From Zygnema cylindricum (Eukaryota > Streptophyta > Zygnematophyceae > Zygnematales > Zygnemataceae), in assembly GCA_037447655.1 (NCBI GenBank), contig JBBHKE010002896.1, positions 1-64,000 of the forward strand: 64,000 nucleotides of DNA, written 5' to 3'. How positions within the stretch are numbered: the stretch's first letter is position 1; each line of letters begins with the position of its first letter. Both the position numbers and the translations under genes were made by a program. Positions 31,342-43,248 of this stretch are shown here, one piece after another. The notes beneath the pieces are model-generated. The model was not told where the DNA came from. It did no database searches and was given only the letters and a program-made list of their open reading frames with translations.

Positions 31342-31766
31342 TACTGTACTGTACCTGTAAGTTTGTCACAGAGAAAAGTGTTAAGTGAGAAAAGATCGAT
31401 AACGGTCGTTCTTGATTCGAACATTCCGTATACGACAAAAGTAGGTGACGATTCATGAGTTTCAGCTTTCATCTTTCAGCGTTGACCTTATCCGCTACAA
31501 GAAAATTCTCAGCAGCTTTAGAAAGTCGTATGTTAACAACTTTCAAACCCTAATAAAAGCATAAACGGCAAGTACAGTACTTTACGGACAGATTCCAAAC
31601 AAAAGTTAAAGCGTCTGTGAAAGCGGGAAGTGAAAACTTTCTTTTCCTATTTTTGAAATTTCAGTCTCTTGCATTTTGAATATATTCTACAGAGATTCGT
31701 AGGGATTTGACCCAACAACCGTACATATACAGTACGAAATGTTGATAAATGCGTATAGGAGCCTTA

Positions 31767-32431
31767 GGGCGTGTCCCCATGTGTTCAAGTAAGGATTTTT
31801 TCCGTCGTTTACACAGAAAATGGGACTTCCTACTTGAAAATATTACGCCGTACGAAAAATGGGCAAAAACTCAAATGCATTTTGCGTCATCTTGGAACTT
31901 GAAAGGTACGGCGATTTGGAAGTATTATCATCGCGACCCACTTCCAGCTCATCTTCACACTTGCACTGAAATCAAATCGCTACCTGCTTTTAATCAAAAT
32001 ACTACCCTATTGACGAATAGAAAGCCTGGGTTGCACGCGTCAAAATTTTTCATTTGTAATACACAAAAAAAAATTGTTTGTCCGTTTGCTTATGTTGTCC
32101 ACTTGTGGGCGTCTACAAATGTCATTTTGTAGACGTAGGCGATTGCTTATGTCGTTCACGTGTGGGCGTCAACAAGTGACAATTGGCGTCGACAATTGTC
32201 CCAGTATGTCAGGAGCTCTTTGCGGCATACAAATGTCCGCAGTTTGTTCCGAGCAGTTTGTTGGCGTCTACAGGTGTCGTAAGTATTGGCGACGTGTACA
32301 ACTGCTACATATTCAAAATAATGAACGCGCAAGTAACGATTCACATAGGCACACTTTGAAAAGAACACCGTAAAATCAGCGCTAAATTCCAAAACAACGT
32401 TTCAAAATATCAGTTACATGGGGACACGCCC
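31767..32431. mobile_element. Harbinger-like MITE, left arm only
   Basis: 665 bp with near-perfect termini GGGCGTGTCCCCATGT / ACATGGGGACACGCCC and perfect TTA duplications (31764-31766, 32432-32434). The other arm of the inverted duplication lacks it at the matching site near 42665, which supports the boundaries independently. Confidence 0.85.
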
Positions 32432-33203
32432 TTACATAAACTTAAATAAAATTCGTACATTTTTCCAAAACAATTAATTTTTTTTCCTTTTCATTTCCTT
32501 TGAAAAGTTTTACCGCTGCTTATGTTAATATTCCTGCTGCCCGATCGTTTCAGTACGGATCGAATAACTGCAATAATCAGCGGTCAACACAAATATCCAA
32601 AATAGAGACCAAACCGTCCAATTCCCTACCGGCCACCACTCCTTCCCGTGTGGCACCGGCAGCCGCCGAAAAATAAACTTGTCGGCACAAACGTGCCAAA
32701 TAGTACGATCGTTAGCCGCCGAATATCCATCGCGTGAACTGTACGGAATTCCATACCGACAATTATTTCCGACGGGCAAATAATGGTCGGAAAAACTCCG
32801 CGCCCGAAATCGCATGTTCCCGACAATTTCGTTACTTCAATTAATTCCCGACAAATTCCTAAACCCTAGAAATCCCTCCGTACCGTCCGTACAATGCTGA
32901 GTTTATAAACCAACAACTTTTCAAACTCTCTTTCAACATTTAAAATTCCTTTTTGAGTTGAATTTTGACTTCTTGAGGAAGCAATTTTGAAGCTTTCTCT
33001 TTAAACTTCTTCCTCCCTGAGATTTTACTTTCTTACTATATTATTTTAAAAATCACTTCCACTTTCATAAAAACAAAGCAAACCAAAAAAGAGATTTCCA
33101 AAAATAGTGCAACCCGCTCTCTTCCACCTTCACTCCCATCCCATTGGTCGATTCCCCGCCACGTGGCGACGCGTACCGCCAAATTCCGACAGCTGGCAGC
33201 GCC

Positions 33204-34325
33204 ATGTCACTGCAATCCCGCCAGCTGGCACTCGCGCTAATAATCCTCTCCTCTCTCCTCCCTGCCCTCTTCCTCGGAGCCGACGCCCTCCTCCCCACCT
33301 GGACTGCCTCCAGCCAATCCCGCGCCGCCACGTCCGACTCCGAACCTTCCACCCTCTCTCGCCTCGCTGGCACTCTCCGATTGGGCCGCCATCCTCCCGG
33401 AGTCGGCCGCCACCCGCCAGGTGTCGGCCGCCACCCCCCGGGAGTCGGTCACCATCCCCCCGGCGTAGGGCATCACTCGCCACGTGGCACGCCCGGAACA
33501 CCTCCGACTGCCCGCGGCCGGCATCCGCCAGGTGTCGGCCGGCATCCGCCGGGCGTCGGGCACCACCCGCCGGGAGTCGGCCATCACCCGCCGGGAGTCG
33601 GGCGCCATCCTCCGGGCGTGGGCCACCACCCGCCGGGCGTCGGGCGCCACTGCCGCAGCAACGCGAGTCAGTGCCTCGACGCGGCCAAGAATCCCGCGCT
33701 CGACCCGACATACGACCAGTACGACCCCACGGCCACCGTCTGCTGCCGGTCCGGCTCTCTCTCTCTCTCTCTCTCTCCCCCCTCTCTCGGTCTCTCTCTC
33801 TCTCTCTTTTCCTCTCTATTTCCCTCTCTCTTTCCCTCTCTCTTTTCTCTCTCTCTTTTCTCTCTCTCTTTCCCTCTCTCTCTTTTCTCTCTTTTTCCCC
33901 AGTTTTTCGGCTCTTTTCCTTGCCTCTTCTCGTTCCCTCTTCCTCCTGTGCTGACGTGTCTCCGTGCGTGCTGACGTGGCAGGGCCAAGTGCGTGAGTCT
34001 GGTGAACAGCCGCAAGCACTGCGGCGTGTGCTTCAACGCCTGCCAGCTGGCGGGCGTGTGCTGCACCGGAAGCTGCGCGGATCTTTCCTCCGACATCGAC
34101 AACTGCGGCGCTTGCGGCACCCGCTGCGCGCCAGGTGCCCTCTGTACGGCCGGCGTCTGTAGGGGGACTACGGGGAGTGAGGAGGAGAGGGAGGAGGGAG
34201 GAGGAGGGAGGGAGGAAGGAGAGGTCAACTGGAGGTGGAGAAGGGGAGACAAGGGAGAGCCTTGGAAAACAAAAAAAACAGTCATCATAAAAACTGGAAA
34301 ATTTCGTTTCGGCGCCAACGAGTAG
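33204..34325 (+). CDS. STIG1-like cysteine-rich secreted protein, left copy (two exons)
   Basis: Inferred join of 33204-33748 and 33983-34325 (295 aa; intron GT-AG, 234 bp, phase 2). The ATG opens a hydrophobic signal peptide (about residues 1-28). Then come a Ser/Thr/Arg-rich spacer, ten HPPGVG-type repeats (about 62-148), CRSNASQC, DPTYDQYDP, and in exon 2 the STIG1 domain with its Cys pattern: CGVCFNACQLAGVCC, GSCADLSSDIDNCGACG, CAPGALCTAGVC. STIG1 proteins are secreted, Cys-rich extracellular proteins of land plants (stigma exudate, pollen-tube signalling). The splice joint keeps the frame, and the same joint works in the right copy. Unusual: after GVC a 2-nt length change removes the stop used by the right copy and adds about 50 charged residues read from former 3' UTR. 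A TATA-like TTTATAAA lies at 32902-32909. Confidence 0.82.
33387..33650 (+). repeat. coding 21-bp minisatellite (HPPGVG repeats)
   Basis: 21-bp units encoding R/H-H-P-P-G-V-G, ten clear copies in two blocks separated by SPRGTPGTPPTARG. The unit is G+C rich and leaves other frames open too, so long overlapping frames here are by-products. The right-arm copy has about twelve units with a different block structure. Confidence 0.8.
33749..33982 (+). other. intron of the left STIG1-like gene
   Basis: Starts GTCCGG, ends GACGTGGCAG. Most of it (33756-33910) is pyrimidine-rich CTCTCT sequence. In the right copy the intron occupying the same site is ten times longer. Confidence 0.78.
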
Positions 34326-34944
34326 TTTGACCAAAGAATAAGGAAGCCGTTGACTTTTTTCGGTAAAATTTCCGATTTTTTTTTAAGTCGGAGAGTTTCC
34401 GTGTTTCATGGAAAGGAGAGTTTTTACTTTCCAACAAAATAAAACAGCTCAATAAATGGATGTTCTAAATCCCCTTTTTTGGGAAACCTTTTTGGTCACC
34501 AGAAAGATTATTTTAATATCCAAAAAAACAAAAGTTGCTGCATTCAAGAACATTGAAACCTTTTATTCCATACCAGAAGAGGTTTAATAGCTGAATTATT
34601 TGATAAAATTGGCCCCAGTTGTTTCAGAATAGCTGCTCGAAAGCGTGAGATTATCAATTTCAGCTAGTTTTCCCCTTTCGGAAACATTTTTTTATTCCTT
34701 CCTGGTCAATTTTCAAGATGATATTATAAAAAGAGAAAGGTAGTAGAGCTTGGAATGCAGAACTTTTTTTTGAAATTATGTGAATACATTTAGTGGAGGA
34801 CAAACTGACAAAATGTAGAAATTGGGAAGAGTTACCTCAATTGGTGTGGATAAGAGTGGTTTGGTTCTTTCAATTTTGAAGAGAAGAAAAAAGAGTTCGA
34901 ATTATGTATCAAAGGATGCCGACAACCACGAAAAAATTTTAGGA

Positions 34945-37900
34945 GATAATTTTTTATTTTAGGATTCGTTGGTTGTTTGTTCGTTTATTCCTTACATTGT
35001 AAGGCACTCATCAATGTTTATAAACCAAATAACATTGTTTCTTTTATGTTGATGTCTTTTCTTGATTTAGTGTCAGTTCAATGAATGTTATGTTTTTTTA
35101 AGTAAAATAAAATAATTTCATTCTTTCTTTCGTGTGCCTGACTTTATTTCGACAATGTATTAAAGTTCAATGTAATGAACTTAGTAAAATTGACATTATG
35201 CTAGTTTTTTTCAATCAGATTTATCATTAGTTTTTTTTATCATTTTCCATTCTCCTGTTGTATTGTCATGTTGTAGTGTATGTAAATTTGTCACAATAAT
35301 CTGTGCCAATATCCTCCATTGATCGTACATGTAATTTTCCGAGAAAAAAAAGTCCCATAATTTACCCAGAGTTGCAGTTTAAGAGTTTTAAGTTCTTTTT
35401 TTTCCGGTGTTTTTTATTCGTGTATATTTGGTGTGGACTAATAGAGTACTCCATGAATCGTTACTAGCGTTAAGAAATATACTCTCTTGGATATAATTAA
35501 GTGATATTAATTCTATTTTAGATTTGAACAATGTGGCCCATTTCTTACTGCTTACCAAATTAGCGTAATGAAAAAAAAAATAGTATTATACGTTATTCAT
35601 ATTCAAGGGCCAAAATTTCAGCACCAATTTAGTGTTATTACTTATTGTTAGAGCTATAACGGTTCACGGTGTAGTTCCGAAATCAACACAGAATTCAACA
35701 TTTTGTAAATTTGTGCCACATTATTTTGGAAATGTTGAAACATTTTGATACTTAAAAAACCAAATCTAAAAAATCTTGGAACATTGTGAAACCTTTTAAA
35801 GAGATTCAGGAATATTTTAAACACCTTGAACGTTTTGAAAATTATCTGAAACATTTTGGAAGTCAAACATTTTTACAACAATTTGAAAGACGTTAAAATA
35901 AATATAAAAAAAAAAAAATTATCACTTAGGATATTTTGGAGCATTTAAAACTTACCTAGACATTCTGAAAAAAATGTAGTTAGACCATTCAGCAACATAC
36001 TAAAATATTATGAGATACAATTGTGAGACATTTTTAAGCCTGAGAGTGAAAACTGCCTAAACTTAATAACAAACATTGAGAAAAGTTATGAATTTCAATT
36101 ACAAGGGTTAATCTTGAATTATAATCCACAGGATAAAACTTATAGCTCATTTATACCCTTTACGATGGACTTTTACTGCTATTTTTTTCTTTTTTTTAAA
36201 GGAAAATTGGAGTAAATCAAGTTTCAATTTTGTACATCAGTTGATGTGGAAAACAAAAAACAAAAGCTCCCATGGAACACCGTGTATCGCTATAAGTGTT
36301 GATGTTTTTTCCTCCACTTAAAACCTCTTTTCTTCGTACACACGTCCAATTTTTGATTGGAGACCAACAATCGGAAGGCGAAAATCTCGCCTTTCAATCG
36401 CAACCGTCGGATTAACGATCCGACAATACTTTAGTGCTTTTGCGAATCGACGAAGGGGGAAAGTATATGTTTGGACGTTTGCATGTATGAAAAGAAAAAG
36501 AACCCTAAAAAACCTCCTGAAAAGATCAAAACTCTATAAAATTACTAAAAGCCTTTATACTTTAAGGAACTAAGAAACCTTAATATCTTAATACCTTAAA
36601 ACCTTAAGACCCTTTATGAGTGGTATATCTTGGCCATTGAAGAGACAGGTCAAACATTACATAACAGGTAAAGTTTTTGGAAATAAGATGAAAAAGAAAG
36701 TGGTTTTACACTACCATCCCAATAAAACAAGCAGTTATCAAATTCTTGAATAGCAATTAAACAATTATACTGTTGTACAAAAAAAAAAAATCTTGCCCTA
36801 ATCGAGTATTTTACCATATGCACCATAATTTCATAATGCTACTATCCCACCATATTTACCCCTATGGAAATTCCAAAAGTCTTGTAATTTTGACAGATAA
36901 ATAGCTAAACGAGTTGAATTAAAATCAACAATGAATTAGGATTTTGCTAATTGTAAATCTCAAAAGTCTCGCAATACCCTTTATAGTGATATTTCGTGTG
37001 TCCAGAACGGGCAACAAAACGAAAGGAAGAGTAAAACAACAACAACAAAAAAAAAATGGGGACAAATCTTAAAAGATTAAAACCTTGCAAGTGGGAGAGA
37101 ATTAACAAAATTTAATTTGGACGGTAACATTGGGACTATAGATTTTATTTTTAATGTCACGTTTTTGATAATTATATTTATGCTGCTATTCAAGTGATTG
37201 CTATGTCCAAGTGATGCCCAATCAGAAAAGAAAAGAAAAAAAACCTATTTCCAAATCGATGGGTTATTAAGCCATAATATTTATAATTAGTAGTATCATA
37301 AATATTGCAGCTATTCAAGGCTTGTGTTAGCTAAATTGAATGCAATTCAACTTCAAAATTTCAATACCTCAATTTCAAAAAGAATCTAGATTACAAAGAA
37401 ATTAGAATTTGCAAACATATTCGATGTTCCAAAAAGTTCTAAATTGTTTCGGAATTTCAGGATATTGTTAACATTGTAATTATTTTATTTGTCTTGCTCC
37501 AACATTTCCATAAATTTCTAATGTTTCAAATGCTCCAAGGGTTCTGAAGATTTCCCACGTGTCGAATTGTAAATGGTTTATATAATACAAATGTTTTAAA
37601 TTTGAATTTCCCAATGTCCACATGTTTCAAATTTTCCTCTTTTGACTAGTGTTCAAATTGGTTGCAAATTTTCTAAAATGATTCAAATGTCCTGAATGCT
37701 CCAACGGTTTTAAATATTTAAATTTACATCATAGGATGCAACATGCTCCATAAAAATACACTAGTTTCAAATTGTTTCGCTGAAAAATCAAACAATCAGA
37801 CTTGCAAATATAGCGTGAAAAATGTAGCCATTGTATAAAATGATCAATAAAGAAAAGAAATTATACCCAGAATATAAAACCAAGTGATAACAAATTGGTA

Positions 37901-38040
37901 AAAAACCAAATTGAAAAAACTCAAAAAACATATGCATCCATGCAAAGTGATCAAAAAAGATAATCGATGCAGAAGACATTATCCGTTGGAAACAAATTTT
38001 ATTGGCATTGATGGTAGCCCGAAAAACAAAAGAACTCCAA
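34945..38040. other. spacer between the inverted arms
   Basis: AT-rich, no coding sequence recognised. It contains degenerate short motifs related to AAACATTTTGAA, abundant at 35690-35960 and in opposite orientation at 37430-37780, and short inverted repeats such as GGCGAAAATCTCGCC near 36377. These may be the much-decayed inner parts of the palindrome. Confidence 0.5.
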
Positions 38041-38779
38041 ACCTTATTTGTGGTCATGGGAATCCTTCAATTCTAATTTTTTTTCCTCCAAATTCTAAAG
38101 TAACAAACCACTCATCCACACCAATTGAGGTAACTCTCCCCATTTTTTACATTTTTTCAGTTTCTCCTCCACTAAATGTATTCACACAATTCCAAAAAAC
38201 TTCTACAATTCAAGCTCTACTACCTTTTACAATTTAGAATCTCTTCTAAAAACTTGACCAGAAGGAAATAAAACAATGTTTCCGAAACGAGAATACTAGG
38301 CGAAATTGATAATCGCACACTTTCAAACAGCTATTCTGAAACAAATGGGGCCTAGTTTATCAAAAATTCAGCTACTAAACCTCTTTTGGTATGAAATAAA
38401 TGGTTTCAATGTTCTTGAATGCAGCAAATTTTGATTTTTTGGAGTTCAAAATAATCTTTCTGGTGACCAAAAAGGTTTTCCAAGAAAGGGGATTTAGGAA
38501 ATCCATTTATTGAGCTGTTTTATTTTGTTGGAAAGTAAATACTCTCCTTTCCATGAAACGCGGAAACTCTCCGACTTAAGAAAAAATCGGAAATTTTACC
38601 GAAAAAAGTCAACGGCTTCCTTATTCTTTGGTCAAACTACTCGTTGGCGCCGAAACGAAATTTTCCAGTTTTTATGAACTGTTTTTTTTGTTTTCCAAGG
38701 CTCTCCCTTGTCTCCCCTTCTCCACCTCCAGTTGACCTCTCCTTCCTCCCTCCCTCCTCCTCCCTCCTCCCTCTCCTCC

Positions 38780-41107
38780 TCACTCCCCGTAGTTCCTACA
38801 GACGCCGGCCGTACAGAGGGCACCTGGCGCGCAGCGGGTGCCGCAAGCGCCGCAGTTGTCGATGTCGGAGGAAAGATCCGCGCAGCTTCCGGTGCAGCAC
38901 ACGCCCGCCAGCTGGCAGGCGTTGAAGCACACGCCGCAGTGCTTGCGGCTGTTCACCAGACTCACGCACTTGGCCCTGCCACGTCAGCACGCACGGAGAC
39001 ACGTCAGCACATTCACGGATGACATCAGCAAAATGCGACGACCGGAAAACCACATGACACGTCAGCAAAAAGGCACCAAGCAACGTCAGGACCGAGCTTG
39101 AAAGCCTAGACCGCCACTTCCCACACTGCTGACGTGTCACGCCGCCACCAATTTGACATGTCAGCACACACACCGGCGAATAATTTTTGAAGCAGAATAG
39201 GCGAGGGAAGGAAGAAGAGGGAAGGAAGAAGAGGGAAGGAAGAAGAGGGAAGGAAGAAGAGGGAAGGAAGAAGAGGGGAGGAAGAAGAGGGAAGGAAGAA
39301 AAGGGGAGGAAGAAGAGGGAAGGAAGAAGAGGGAAGGAAGAAGAGGGAAGGAAGAAGAGGGGAGGAAGAACAGGGAAGGAAGAAAAGGGAAGGAAGAAGA
39401 GGGAAGGAAGAAGAGGGAAGGAAGAAGAGGGAAGGAAGAAGAGGGAAGGAAGAAGAGGGAAGGAAGAAGAGGGGAGGAAGAAGAGGGAAGGAAGAAGAGG
39501 GAAGGAAGAAGAGGGAAGGAAGAAGAGGGAAGGAAGAAGAGGGGAGGTAGAAGAGGGAAGGAAGAAAAGGGGAGGAAGAAGAGGAAGGAAGAAGAGGGAA
39601 GGAAGAAGAGGGGAGGAAGAAGAGGGGAGGAAGAAGAGGGAAGGAAGAAGAGGGAAGAAAGAAGAGGGAAGGAAGAAGAGGGGAGGAAGAAGAGGGGAGG
39701 AAGAAGAGGGGAGGAAGAAGAGGGAAGGAAGAAGAGGGAAGAAAGAAGAGGGATGGAAGAAAAGGGAAGAAAGAAGAGGGGAGGAAGAAGAGGGAAGGAA
39801 GAAGAGGGAAGGAAGAAGAGGGAAGGAAGAAGAGGGGAGGAAGAAGAGGGAAGGAAGAGGAGGGAAGGAAGAAGAGGGGAGGAAGAAGAGGGAAGGAAGA
39901 AGAGGGAAGGAAGAAGAGGGAAGGAAGAAGAGGGAAGAAAGAAGAGGGGAGGAAGAAGAGGGAAGGAAGAAGAGGGAAGGAAGAAGAGGGAAGGAAGAAG
40001 AGGGAAGGAAGAAGAGGGAAGGAAGAAAAGGGGAGGAAGAAGAGGAAGGAAGAAGAGGGAAGGAAGAAGAGGGAAGGAAGAAGAGGGAAGGAAGAAGAGG
40101 GAAGGAAGAAGAGGGAAGGAAGAAGAGGGAAGAAAGAAGAGGGAAGGAAGAAAAGGGAAGAAAGAAGAGGGGAGGAAGAAGAGGGAAGGAAGAAGAGGGA
40201 AGGAAGAAGAGGGAAGGAAGAAGAGGGGAGGAAGAACAGGGAAGGAAGAAAAGGGAAGGAAGAAGAGGGAAGGAAGAAGAGGGAAGGAAGAAGAGGGAAG
40301 GAAGAAGAGGGAAGGAAGAAGAGGGAAGGAAGAAGAGGGGAGGAAGAAGAGGGAAGGAAGAAGAGGGAAGGAAGAAGAGGGAAGGAAGAAAAGGGAAGGA
40401 AGAAGAGGGGAGGAAGAAGAGGAAGGAAGAAGAGGGAAGGAAGAAGAGGGAAGGAAGAAGAGGGGAGGAAGAAGAGGGAAGGAAGAAGAGGGAAGAAAGA
40501 AGAGGGAAGGAAGAAGAGGGGAGGAAGAAGAGGGGAGGAAGAAGAGGGGAGGAAGAAGAGGGAAGGAAGAAGAGGGAAGAAAGAAGAGGGAAGGAAGAAA
40601 AGGGAAGAAAGAAGAGGGGAGGAAGAAGAGGGGAGGAAGAAGAGGGAAGAAAGAAGAGGGAAGGAAGAAGAGGGAAGGAAGAAGAGGGAAGGAAGAAAAG
40701 GGAGGGAAGAAGAGGGAAGGAAGAGGAGGGAAGGAAGAAGAGGGGAGGAAGAAGAGGGAAGGAAGAAGAGGGAATGAAGAAGAGGGAAGGAAGAAGAGGG
40801 GAGGAAGAAGAGGAAGGAAGAAGAGGGAAGGAAGAAGAGGGGAGGAAGAAGAGGGAAGGAAGAAGAGGGAAGGAAGAAGAGGGAAGAAAGAAGAGGAAGA
40901 AGAGGGAAGAAAGAAGAGGGGAGGAAGAAGAGTGAAGGAAGAAGAGGGAAGGAAGAAGAGGGAAGAAAGAAGAGGGGAGGAAGAAGAGGAAAGAAAAAAA
41001 GAGGGAAGGAAGAAGAGGGAAGAAAGAAGAGGTAACGGAAAGAGGGGAAAAAGAGAAAATAGAGGGAAATAGAGGGAAAAGCGAGAGGGAAAAGAGAGAG
41101 ACGGAGA

Positions 41108-41154
<47 letters not shown>

Positions 41155-41196
41155 GAGAGAGAAGAGAGAGAGAGAGAAGGAGAGAGAGAGAGAGAT

Positions 41197-41255
<59 letters not shown>

Positions 41256-41889
41256 GAGAGAGAGAGAGAGGGAGAGAGAGGGAGAGAGAGAGAGAGACAG
41301 ACCGGCAGCAGACGGTGGCCGTGGGGTCGTACTGGTCGTATGTCGGGTCGAGCGCGGGATTCTTGGCCGCGTCGAAGCACTGACTCGCGTTGCTGCGGCA
41401 CCGGCGCCCGACGCCCGGCGGGTGATGCCCGACTCCCGGCGGGTGGTGGCCCACGCCCGGAGGATGGCGCCCGATGCCCGGCGGGTGGTGCCCGACTCCC
41501 GGCGGATGCCGGCCGACACCTGGCGGGTGTCGGCCGCCGGCAGTCGGAGGTGTTCCGGGCGTGCCACGTGGCGGATGGTGCCCTACGCCGGGTGGATGGT
41601 GGCCGACACCTGGCGGGTGGTGGCCCACTCCCGGAGGGTGATGCCCGACACCTGGCGGGTGATGCCCGACTCCGGGAGGATGGTGGCCGACTCCGGGAGG
41701 ATGGCGGCCCAATCGGAGAGTGCCAGCGAGGCGAGAGAGCGTGGAAATTTGGGAGTCTGACGTGGCGGCGCGGGATTGGCCGGAGGCAGTCCAGGCGGGG
41801 TTGAGGGCGTCGGCTCCGACGAGGAGGGCAGGGAGGAGAGAGGAGAGGATTATAATCGCGAGTGCCAGCTGGCGGGATTGTGGCGACAT
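38780..41889 (-). CDS. STIG1-like cysteine-rich secreted protein, right copy (two exons)
   Basis: Inferred complement of 41303-41889 plus 38780-38975 (260 aa). Signal peptide about 1-28 (MSPQSRQLALAIIILSSLLP), about twelve HPPGVG/HPPGIG repeats, RRCRSNASQC, DPTYDQYDPTATVCC, then the exon 2 STIG1 domain identical in sequence to the left copy through GALCTAGVC and ending RNYGE with TGA. A terminal C-x-Y-G-type ending right after the last Cys is the usual STIG1 form, so this end is probably ancestral. The splice sites correspond exactly to the left copy. The intron (38977 to 41302 on the plus strand, about 2.3 kb) is filled with a purine-rich minisatellite that could hamper transcription or splicing. 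The upstream TATA-like box reads TTCATAAA here. Confidence 0.8.
39190..41300 (+). repeat. 14-bp purine minisatellite plus GA microsatellite
   Basis: About 1.85 kb (39195-41040) of the 14-bp unit AGAAGAGGGAAGGA, roughly 130 copies with G/A variants, followed by GA dinucleotide repeats to 41300. The plus strand is nearly pure purine. All long open frames across it on either strand are artefacts of the repeat (14 aa period = three units). Confidence 0.92.
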
Positions 41890-43033
41890 GGCGCTGCCAG
41901 CTGTGGCAATTTTGGCAGTACACGTCGCCACGTGGCGGGGAATCGACCAATGGGAGTGAAGGTGGAAGAGAGCGGGTTGCACTATTTTTGGAAATCTCTT
42001 TTTAGGTTTGCTTTGTTTTTATGAAAGTGGAAGTGATTTAAAAAAAAAAAATGAAAGAACATTGTAAGAAAGTAAAATCTAAGGGAGGAAGAAGTATAAA
42101 GAGAAGCTTCAAAATTACTTCCTCAAGATGTCAAAATTCAACTGAAAAAGGAATTTTTAATTTTGAAAGAAAGTCCGAAAAGTTGATGGTTTATGAACTC
42201 AACATTGTACGGACGGTACGGAGTATTTTCTAGGGTTCGGAAAATTGTCGGGAATTAATAAATGAAGTAACGAAATTGTCGGGAACATGCGATTTCGGGC
42301 GGAGTATTCCGAACCATTATTTGCCCGTCGGAAATAATTGTCGGCTGGAATTCCGTACAGTACACGCGATGGATATTCGGCGGCTAAGAGTTGTACTTTC
42401 TGTACGTTTTTGCCGACAAGTTTTTCGTTCGGCGGCTGCCGGTGCTATCCACGTAGGAGTGGTGGCCGATAGAGAATTGGACGGTTTGGTCTCTATTTTG
42501 GTTTTTTTTTGTCGACCGTTGATTATTGCAGTCGATTGGTCCGTACGGAAATGATCGGGCAGCAGGAGTATTATTAACATAAGCAGCGGTAAAACTTTTC
42601 AAAGGACAGGAAATAGAAAAACATTAAGTTGTTTCGGAAAAAAGTACGAGTTTTATTTAAATTATGTGAGGTACGAATGTCCGGTCAAATCCCTACGAAT
42701 CTCTGTAGAATTTATTCAAAATGCAAGAAACTGAAATTTCAAAAATAGATAAAGAGAATTTTCACTTCCCGCTTTCACGGACGATTTAATTTTTTTGGAA
42801 GCTGTCCGTACAGTACAGTACTATTACTGTACTTTCCGTTTCTGCTTTTATTAGGGGTTGAGAGTTGTTAAGATACGATGTTCTAAAGCTGCTGAAATTT
42901 TTCAAACAGCGGATAAGGTCAACGCTGAAACATGAGTCGTCACCTACTTTTGTCGTATACGGAATGTTCGAATTAAGAACGACCGTTATCGACTTTTCTC
43001 ACTTTGACACTTTTTTCTGCCACAAGTGTGGTA

Positions 43034-43248
43034 CACCGCCAATCGCTATTAGCGTAGAAGTTTCTTTAGCGTATACGAATAACTAGCGTGGTTTACGCTA
43101 ATTGGGAATTTGGAAATTTTCGAAGAAATCGTTTACTCTAATTAGGAATTAGGTATTTTTAAATAGTATTGATAATTCTATTTGAGAATATATATAAAAA
43201 ATAGCGGGACGGAATTAGCATACACAACGCTAATAGCGATTGGCGGTG
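43034..43248. mobile_element. mariner/Stowaway-like MITE, right arm
   Basis: 215-bp counterpart of 31125-31341, with the same CACCGCCAATCGCTATTAGCG termini and TA flanks (43032-43033, 43249-43250). Confidence 0.75.

Larger units (their letters stand above)
31024..34940 (+). repeat. left arm of a large inverted duplication
   Basis: From about GAGCTATATAGTGTGAAAAGCC (31023) to about GACAACCACGAAAAA (34930) this region matches the reverse complement of 38045-43350 with moderate divergence. It includes a mariner-like MITE, the conserved upstream block 32525-32870, the STIG1-like gene and about 600 bp of its 3' flank. Confidence 0.85.

Noticed and set aside
33107-34334. Long overlapping frames on both strands over the left STIG1-like gene
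   Set aside because: The G+C-rich 21-bp coding minisatellite and the CT tract leave several frames open. Only the frame with signal peptide, heptads and STIG1 cysteines joined by valid splice sites is convincing.
39190-41040. CRISPR-like or other spaced repeat array
   Set aside because: Units are contiguous 14-mers without unique spacers, in a plant nuclear context.
39106-41982. Open reading frames of over 900 codons on the minus strand and several hundred codons on the plus strand
   Set aside because: They are produced by the 14-bp purine/pyrimidine minisatellite, which rarely forms stop codons; translations are monotonous 14-residue repeats and run through the STIG1 intron.
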